Source of the DNA: Phoronis australis
Lineage: Eukaryota; Phoronida; Phoronidae
Length of the DNA stretch: 64,000 bases
NCBI GenBank assembly: GCA_002633005.1
Contig: NMRA01000668.1
Span: 151,608-215,607, forward strand
Reading direction: 5' to 3'
The notes beneath the pieces are model-generated. The model did not search any database, was not told where the DNA came from, and saw only the letters and a list, made by a program, of their open reading frames with translations. The position numbers and the translations under genes were made by a program. Below are positions 58,043-64,000 of the stretch, one piece after another (position 1 is the stretch's first letter; every line of letters begins with the position of its first letter).

Positions 58043-59923
58043 TAATAGCGGAGTTGCAACCGAATGGATTTAACGTTTACGCATGTTCGGAAATTAGGGC
58101 GCGCAAAGGCTACTGGGATTGATTAGGGTATGTGGAATGGCCGATTGCTTTGCACAACGTGTGATTTGTGTGCATTAAACTACGTTGCTGTATGTAATTC
58201 TGCCGCTATTCGCCCTTATAAGCACCCATGCCCCAATAAGTGCCCCAACACGTTTTCAGACTTCGCTAAAGTAAGCGCCCAGCCCATGGACTACATATGA
58301 AAAATGCCTTACCTATATAGTTCTCACGTCTCCAAAGTTTTGCTACTCTTGGGAGGGATGTGCTCACTACGCAGGTCGGGACTTTGAAAAGAGACGCAGC
58401 GTACTTGTCAGCGGGATTGCATTGTTTCTTTCTGTACAGGTCTTCTCCGGCCTCAACAGGAATCTAAATTTTTCTTTGTACACATGAAAACCGTGAAACG
58501 AAGACTAATAAAAAAACTCGACCAGTGTTAGCACGCGGCCAAGAAGCGCGCGCTGCATAATGTACCGGCTGTCATCGAAGGTATTTAGTGGGGAACTATC
58601 TATTCATGAAACGGTTAACATAGCATCGGCAAGAAATAAATATTGGCACTAATTTCCGAACGTTTCTTATACTGTAAAAACCTTTTGCGTTGTTTTTAAG
58701 AGAAATTATTTAACTAATCATAGTTGATGTTTTTAAATTCAAAATGACCCACTGATAGTGAACACATTCGCACCCTTACACACCAAATCTTCCGGAAAAT
58801 AGCTGTTACATTACGGTCACTCATCCCCTCACTCGGCAACTGAATGAGTGACATATCGGTCTTACCTAAACAATTCTCAAACGTTTTTTAGCAGATGAGG
58901 CCAGCAAGTGCTAAGCTAAATATTAAAACACGCTCTGCTTGACTGCTTAATTGAGTTAATTTCTTTGGATACAATGCACACCTAGATCATTACATCACAT
59001 TTACTCTAGCAAATGAACTCTGATGGCAAGCACACGCACGCTTTCACACACACGCATACAAACTTCAAAAGAAAAGTCACGTGACAACAACACGTGTGTT
59101 CCTCCGGAGATTTTTTTCGTAATGCGGGCTACAATATAGCGCAGATTTGGACTTAATCTGCAGTTAATCCAGACTCCACAAGAGCTTAAAAACCTCAGAG
59201 ACGCTATTTGGAAAACTTGAGGAGGATTTCAGGTAATTTGTTGAGTCGAAGCTGTATTCTTATTCAAGAATTCAAGCCCTGTCGACAATTGCGAGACCGG
59301 CAGCTACGCATTTGTCGGCGAGATTTCGCCTTAATATTTCAGCACAATTTTCTGAAAAATTATCGTAACTTAACAACGAATTTTGATAGCAATGCACCAC
59401 AATTTTATACGCTTTATCTTAGCGCGTTAATGCATATAGTGTGCGTACGTTAAGTGAGTCGACCCAGAACAGGTGATTGTGCAGAGGCATTATCCTCAAA
59501 ATTGCTCATGTTGGCTTGGCTCTGGTCAAGCGAAAACACCATCTGCCGTGGAGTATTTGTTACTGTTTCTTTTAAGAGAAATATTGTTTGACAGTTTCCA
59601 AGATACGTTTTCTTGCCGCTCTGAAAATGAGCGCTGCATACTTTATGCTACGAAGTCGGAAAGAATTTACTAAGCTGGCCTTTGCTACCAGCTGTATCGA
59701 TGTGTCTGACCCGTGTTTAACGTAGTTTTTGATCCTTGGGAAACAGGTAGTAACTAAATTCTTTATCTCGCTAACTGGTATTATAGCAGCCAGGCACACA
59801 ACACGTATAACCTTCCCGTGGCCGGTTCGCTCCCACGCTTGCCGACGTACTTATTTACCGGCTTAACCACAATGCAACATTCTGACCTAATTCCAATATG
59901 GCGGCGTTGCAACTCCGCTATTG
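58043..59923 (-). mobile_element. P-like element, 1881 bp, inverted relative to the 43738 copy
   Basis: TAATAGCGGAGTTGCAAC at the left and GTTGCAACTCCGCTATTG at the right are terminal inverted repeats. The left 300 bp match the right part of the 43738-45185 element in reverse complement, and the right 350 bp match its left part. With no gap inside, it is the only complete member seen. No frame long enough for a transposase catalytic domain is present, so it is non-autonomous. No target duplication is obvious. Confidence 0.8.
59564..59830 (-). pseudogene. THAP domain disabled only by nonsense changes
   Basis: One minus-strand frame reads GYTCCVPGCYNTS, stop, RDKEFSYYLFPKDQKLR, stop, then SKGQLSKFFPTS, stop, and HKVCSAHFQSGKKTYLGN. 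Cys-Cys-Cys-His zinc ligands, the FP segment and the spacing of a THAP domain are all present with no frameshift; the conserved Trp is replaced. Only three in-frame stops break it. The frame continues open past the domain to about 59454. Confidence 0.8.
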
Positions 59924-60064
59924 ACAGTGTGCAAAGATCACACAACAAAGCTAGTTACGAATGGAGATCATACGCTGATAAATCCCTCTGAAATCTCTTG
60001 TGCACTACGAAACACTTCGCTTCGTAAAACGTCACGCTTTCGAGCTTAATTTCACCAGGGTTTG

Positions 60065-60629
60065 TTACGATATGCTGTCCTCTTCACTGGGTGTCCAACT
60101 GGGCCTGTATTCACTCCCACTACTCAACTTCGCTGCAGAGTTGTTTAGGAGGTTATGGGCTAGAGAGAACAGCATAGGAATAATCACTTCTAGTTCCCGG
60201 ATTTGCATGCTCAGGGGGTACGTTCGGAGGCACGGGTGACAGTAGATGAAGTGCCTCCAGTCATTGTAGTGGCCACAGCTCGCGAGTCTTCTCGCCTCAA
60301 GAAACGCACCTCTCGATGGTGGTGACGGGGCACTGCCGGAAATCAGCAGTGACGGTATGTTACCCTTCTTCAGTCGTTGTTTCGCAGGGACCTTCATCTG
60401 TTCAGTGTACATATTTTTTCGCAATTTGACGGCAGGAAATGCTTGCCACACACTCGGGCTAACCATCTACTGCTTTAAACTTTGGATGGACAGGTAACGC
60501 TACGTTCTTCACACGAACCAGCCAAGTACGATGAGGTGTGTCATCCTTCAGAAAGCGAGGCAAAGGTACTCCCAAAGCACGCGTGAGACGATAATGAGTA
60601 GATCCCGGTACGAAGCAACAATGTGGCAT
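60065..60629 (-). pseudogene. Second, distinct THAP-domain gene fragment, frameshifted
   Basis: On the minus strand the ATG at 60629 begins MPHCCFVPGS, where the second zinc cysteine of the usual C-x4-C is replaced by Ser. PRFLKDDTPHRTWLVRV follows, with the conserved Trp. After a one-base shift near 60465, VCGKHFLPSNCEK supplies the C-x2-H half, and a further shift gives KQRLKKGNIPSLL, a typical post-domain basic segment. It lies 140 bp outside the P-like element and differs from its THAP, so it is a separate gene or another element. Confidence 0.65.
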
Positions 60630-60904
60630 GTTGACTGACTTGTAAGCAAAAGCAAACGACAACCGAAGTTATCACAACTGAGGTAGAACAACGACTGACT
60701 CGACAGCTCTCACAGTCAGACTACTGTATATGAAAAGAAAGTGGCGCGAAATTCTTGCCTCCCAAAACGTCACTTCCTGTGTAGAGGACAAGCAATCAAT
60801 TCAAGTACAAAAAACTGCAATTAAGTGAAACATATGCCTGGGATAATCAACGAAGCTTATTTTTTGTTAAAAATGACATAACGAAAGGTTGCCTTCGCGT
60901 TTAA

Positions 60905-61265
60905 GTGTTCTATCATCTCATACTCATCGAAACTCTGACTTGTAACACATAGAAAACACATCAATACAGTGATAAATGGGAAGTTTGCACACCGTAGCCT
61001 TTGACTGTGGTTGATATCGAGCTACGGGTAGGATACTTTAGTTTCCCATCCGTAAGTTGAATGTAATGCATATGTGTACCATACAAGTGTGGTTGATCAA
61101 GCTTTTGGTCAAAGTTAAGTTTCGGAGATCGGAATCATTGATCAAAAGAAGCAAAAATGAAACCATAGTCTACATCACATTACAATTGTTTGCCATTGTC
61201 ACACAAAATCAGGAGTAACGCAAAGCGCTCACGACTGCACCTTGATCGGACAGTGGTGTTCATAA
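60905..61265. repeat. Segmental duplication, copy C, distal part
   Basis: Matches 46250-46620: GAAACTCTGACTTG, AAATGGGAAGTTTG, CATAGTCTACATCACATT and TGTTCATAATATG occur in the same order. It marks where copy C resumes after the transposon island. Confidence 0.8.
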
Positions 61266-61900
61266 TATGATTTCTCTCCAATTACGGAAGGAGATATTTA
61301 TTCCATCCGGTATGTTAGTAATTCACTTAGCTACAGGCTCAGCTAACTACAAAACAAAACTGAAATTTTGATCATTTGATGATTTCACATCTTATTTTGG
61401 ATCACTAGAGAAATGATAACAACATGAAAGTGTTTGTAAAATGTATTTTCTTCAAGATGTAACGTGACATAGATTGTTCTGTATTTTACAAATCATAAAT
61501 GCTTCTCTGAACTGAAGTTTTTGAATTGTTTTCTCACGTGTTTAGTGTTCATGGTAAAATACCTGAACGTCAGCTTAATGAGATACATAAGCTTGCAGAC
61601 CACGTTGATGTGGGGTCAATGAGGCTGGACCTGTTGTAGCTGTAGCGACTGACCTCCCTTTCCTTCCTCTACCTCCTCTTATACTTCCACCTCTCCTTGT
61701 TCTCCTTTCTCTCCCACACACCCTATGTAAATATACAGGCCTTTTAAATTTTACATAAATTCTCAAAGTTCATCAAAAGCCATGCATAACGTTGTATGTA
61801 ATTTCCAAACCAAAGCAAATGCTTTAAACAGGACTGGTAATGTGTGAAAAATTGTGTTTGCGACTGCTTTCCATTAACGAGTTCTCAGCCCCAGTTTGTT
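61265..61900 (-). repeat. Inverted-duplicate block, better-preserved copy
   Basis: Reverse-complement match to 2510-3190. It abuts the end of duplication copy C at about 61265 and contains the Arg-rich exon. Confidence 0.7.
61575..61722 (-). CDS. Candidate terminal exon, Arg/Gly-rich tail
   Basis: On the minus strand, after TTTACATAG, the frame reads RVCGRERRTRRGGSIRGGRG and onward, with 49 codons to TAA. The product is very basic, with RGG/RG repeats of the kind that bind RNA or are methylated on arginine, then a short Thr/Ala-rich segment. The paralogous frame at 2700 is disrupted. The tail alone does not identify the gene. The acceptor is short of pyrimidines. Confidence 0.4.
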
Positions 61901-61904
61901 AGTC

Positions 61905-63525
61905 TAAGCTGTTGTCACGTTTACCCCTTGGATAGGTGGGCGCAGGTTGCCACTGACAGATGCTAATAGCTTTTTGATGCAATAGTAGACTGAACTCTGG
62001 TTCAAGTTAATCACTTTCTTAATCTTGACTGTATGTTCACAAGTTCATTCAAACAAAACGTACAAGGTCAGTCAGTGTTACAAAGCCTTGACTTGTAAAT
62101 CACTTCCAGCACCTGCTACACTCGTTGGGTTTAATAACACATTACCTTTGACAACTCTTTGTACCCTAATCACACCTGAATTGTTTGCAAATGTTCTGTG
62201 CAAATGAAACTGTGCAACGACTGACGTTGGAACCGATGAATAATGCCGTGATCTATGGCATTACCTCGACCTTCTGTTATTTCTCGTCTGGAATAATAAT
62301 GAGATGTAAGGTTGGACAGTAGAAAAATTATTTTCTATTATTGTTACTGAAATTTCTTAAGTTTTTAATAGGGCCAATTTGCCTGAAGTTGACAACCAAT
62401 TTATCATTCCCTTCGTCCAAAAGTGTGTGGATTGATTCTGTCATTTTCTTTTTCAGCACAGTTATGTTGCTCATATAGCATGAACTCACATTACGTAACT
62501 TTGTATCCTTTCATGAGTCAATGCATCATTGATTTTTCATTGTAGTCAGATGTAAACGTGGAGGTCAGCTCAATAAAACAAAAGTTGATTGCAAACCACA
62601 GATTTGAGCAAACTCCTAAACTGCTAAGTGTTTGTAATTAAAGTCATCGAAAATGTGTAGCATACTTTGAAGAAAATCATGATTATTTAGATGATGATTA
62701 TGTTCAATAAAATAAAACAAAACGTTTTGAATGTTGTTGGGTCTCAGTGTACATCATGACTCATATGACAAACTACAACTGGGTGAACAATTGGGTCAGT
62801 TATATATTTACCACCAGTCGTTGAAACAGATGTGTCTTTGACTTTTCATCTCCCCATCTTTCCATGCAATGACAATGTAAAGCATCAGATGACTAAAGTT
62901 AACAGCTTTTGAGAAATTAGCAGATAAACAGTGTTTTAGGCTCAAAATTTTTTCGAAATTTAACATTTTTTAGAAATGTAAATATAAAAAATCACCGAAT
63001 AGCGAATGTGCAAATCCGCCATATTTGATTTTGCCGCCGCAGTTGCATTGGGGGAAATGTATGCTTCTATCAATAAGACAAGCGATTGTGTACAGTGTTG
63101 CCGGGTGTTGTTGCAACGAATGTTTAGCCCAGAAGCGGTTAATAAGTTTATTTTATTTGAATTCTTATCAAAAATTAATTTTAAACGAATAACTAGTGCA
63201 GGAAACATGCAACTGTATTTTATTGTAGAAATGTTTTGGAAATGAATTAAGTCAAAGTTGCCGCACCCCACCTCCGCCGACTGTGACTCCGAGGCCCAGT
63301 CTGCAACCTCCGTCAGGTTCATACTCATACTCGAGATTTCATACTCAAAATCGCCGGTGCTCACTGGAGTCATTCTCAAAAAATCGTATTTAATGTCGCA
63401 CTTCGAGTAGACTCCACACGTAACCAAATATGAGAATCGTACTCGACTTCAGTTATGATGGGAAATGCAAAATCACGAAAAGTCGCGCTGATTCAACGCT
63501 CCCTCTATTCGCATCGAGACTAGCA
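61905..63525. other. Non-coding stretch
   Basis: Frames at 62960-63427 (minus, non-ATG start) and 63006-63245 (plus) overlap and have no motif. A GAGTATGAGTATGA-like direct repeat lies near 63325. Nothing else is supported. Confidence 0.3.
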
Positions 63526-63527
63526 AC

Positions 63528-63639
63528 TGTTGAGTAGTTAGTTATGTAACTGTTAGGTGGCGCTAGTGGAGGGAGTTGGAATAAAGATGGCTTCCGTCTA
63601 AGACTGTGTTTATTTTATCACATACAAAATCCGTCAACA
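63528..63639 (+). repeat. 5' LTR, 112 bp
   Basis: Bounded by TGTTGA and TCAACA, perfect 6-bp terminal inverted repeats of the TG...CA type. AATAAA lies at 63580-63585, followed by a GT/T-rich stretch, as expected for the R region. Short LTRs of this kind are typical of some Gypsy-type elements. Confidence 0.75.
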
Positions 63640-63645
63640 TCAACT

Positions 63646-63663
63646 TGGTGTCAGGAGTGGGAT
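63646..63663 (+). other. Primer-binding site, tRNA-Leu type
   Basis: TGGTGTCAGGAGTGGGAT is complementary to the 3' end of an animal tRNA-Leu (CCA plus acceptor stem), six bases after the LTR. Confidence 0.75.
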
Positions 63664-63671
63664 CGCGAAAA

Positions 63672-64000
63672 ATGTCAAAAACTAAACCACCAAAGCTTGA
63701 TCTGCAGGCTTGTGATGACAAGCGAGAGTCAGTTGAATTGTGGTTAGAGGTATTTGGAGATTTTTGCACACTGCAGGGTTGGCGGAAATCTGAGTATGAA
63801 GCAGACGACAGGAGACATTGGAAGCCGGAGTGTTATGCCGAGGAAATTTGCGCATTTCGTCTAGCTCTTCCCATGGAAGTGTTGAAAATATTAAAGACTA
63901 CTCTCGTGCCAGCAATGACTGACACTCCGCCTGAGGACGGGTTTGATGACTTGTATAAAGGTTTTCCGTGGACGTGGCAGTCTATGTTACTAAAGCAGTA
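63672..64000 (+). CDS. Gag-like protein of an LTR retrotransposon, 3' truncated by window
   Basis: An ATG nine bases after the primer site opens 109 codons that run off the window with no stop. The product starts with a Lys/Pro-rich segment, then a helical stretch with SVELWLEVFGDFCTLQGW, resembling the start of Gag in Gypsy-type (Metaviridae) elements. Later features (CCHC knuckle, protease, polymerase) lie outside. An intact start together with an intact LTR and primer site suggests a young element. Confidence 0.7.
   Translation, partial: MSKTKPPKLDLQACDDKRESVELWLEVFGDFCTLQGWRKSEYEADDRRHWKPECYAEEICAFRLALPMEVLKILKTTLVPAMTDTPPEDGFDDLYKGFPWTWQSMLLKQ

Larger units (their letters stand above)
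53050..60905. other. Transposon island inserted in duplication copy C
   Basis: Similarity to copy B breaks at about 53050 and restarts at about 60905 with TTAAGTGTTCTATCATCT. The interval holds three P-like pieces, a MITE, two THAP pseudogenes outside or inside them, and a few unassigned exon-like frames. Copy B has none of this. Confidence 0.7.

Noticed and set aside
62960-63427. 155-codon minus-strand frame
   Set aside because: Non-ATG start, overlapped by another frame, no motif; part is a GAGTATGA-type repeat.
63563-63769. Minus-strand ORF of 68 codons
   Set aside because: It is the shadow of the LTR and the start of the Gag-like gene on the plus strand.

Overview
The window reads as repeat-rich nuclear DNA of an invertebrate animal. 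It is AT-rich and gene-poor, with splice-site-flanked coding fragments rather than operons, many decayed transposons, one assembly gap (44104-44826) and one ambiguous base (6624). The palindrome TACATGTA recurs throughout. An anthozoan cnidarian (coral or anemone) or an invertebrate deuterostome such as amphioxus or a hemichordate would fit; the sequence alone does not settle which. No rRNA, tRNA, CRISPR array or bacterial-type gene was seen.

Backbone: a segmental duplication is present in three copies, each carrying one intronless rhodopsin-family GPCR gene on the minus strand. Copy A (from before base 1 to about 1150, then about 8405-9060) has a receptor that runs off the left edge. Copy B (about 39228-46620) has a receptor pseudogene at 40903-42013. 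Copy C (about 47860-53050, then about 60905-61265) has an intact 386-codon receptor at 49046-50206. Comparing the copies shows what was inserted later: about 7.3 kb in A, a P-like DNA transposon in B (43738-45185), and an 8-kb transposon island in C (53050-60905).

Mobile DNA: at least four copies or fragments belong to one P-element-like family, with terminal repeats starting CAATAGCGGA and a THAP zinc-finger exon (43738-45185, 53141-53455, 55428-56938, 58043-59923). The 55428-56938 copy carries only a THAP-type DNA-binding module. It is split by a 750-bp nested insertion with a 9-bp target duplication, and removing the insertion exactly restores the THAP reading frame. Two further THAP-like pieces lie at 23411 and 60065-60629. 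Other elements are a LINE at 28776-31330 with a 12-bp target duplication and a frameshifted reverse transcriptase, a decayed L1/Tx1-type ORF1 at 20514-21014, the 5' end of an LTR retrotransposon at 63528-64000 (112-bp LTR, tRNA-Leu primer site, open Gag-like frame), and several MITE families, some nested.

Host-like exons: candidates with good splice signals but no recognised family lie on the minus strand at 3376-3471, 15102-15474, 17310-17494, 46646-46957, 57399-57614 and 61575-61722, and on the plus strand at 27691-27757 (a first exon behind an ETS-like promoter) and 24411-24657 (weaker). They cannot be joined into gene models from this sequence. The most interesting material is the GPCR cluster with unusual receptor motifs, the THAP-only P-like element resembling a repressor-type deletion derivative, and a 63-bp near-perfect palindrome at 28410-28472.
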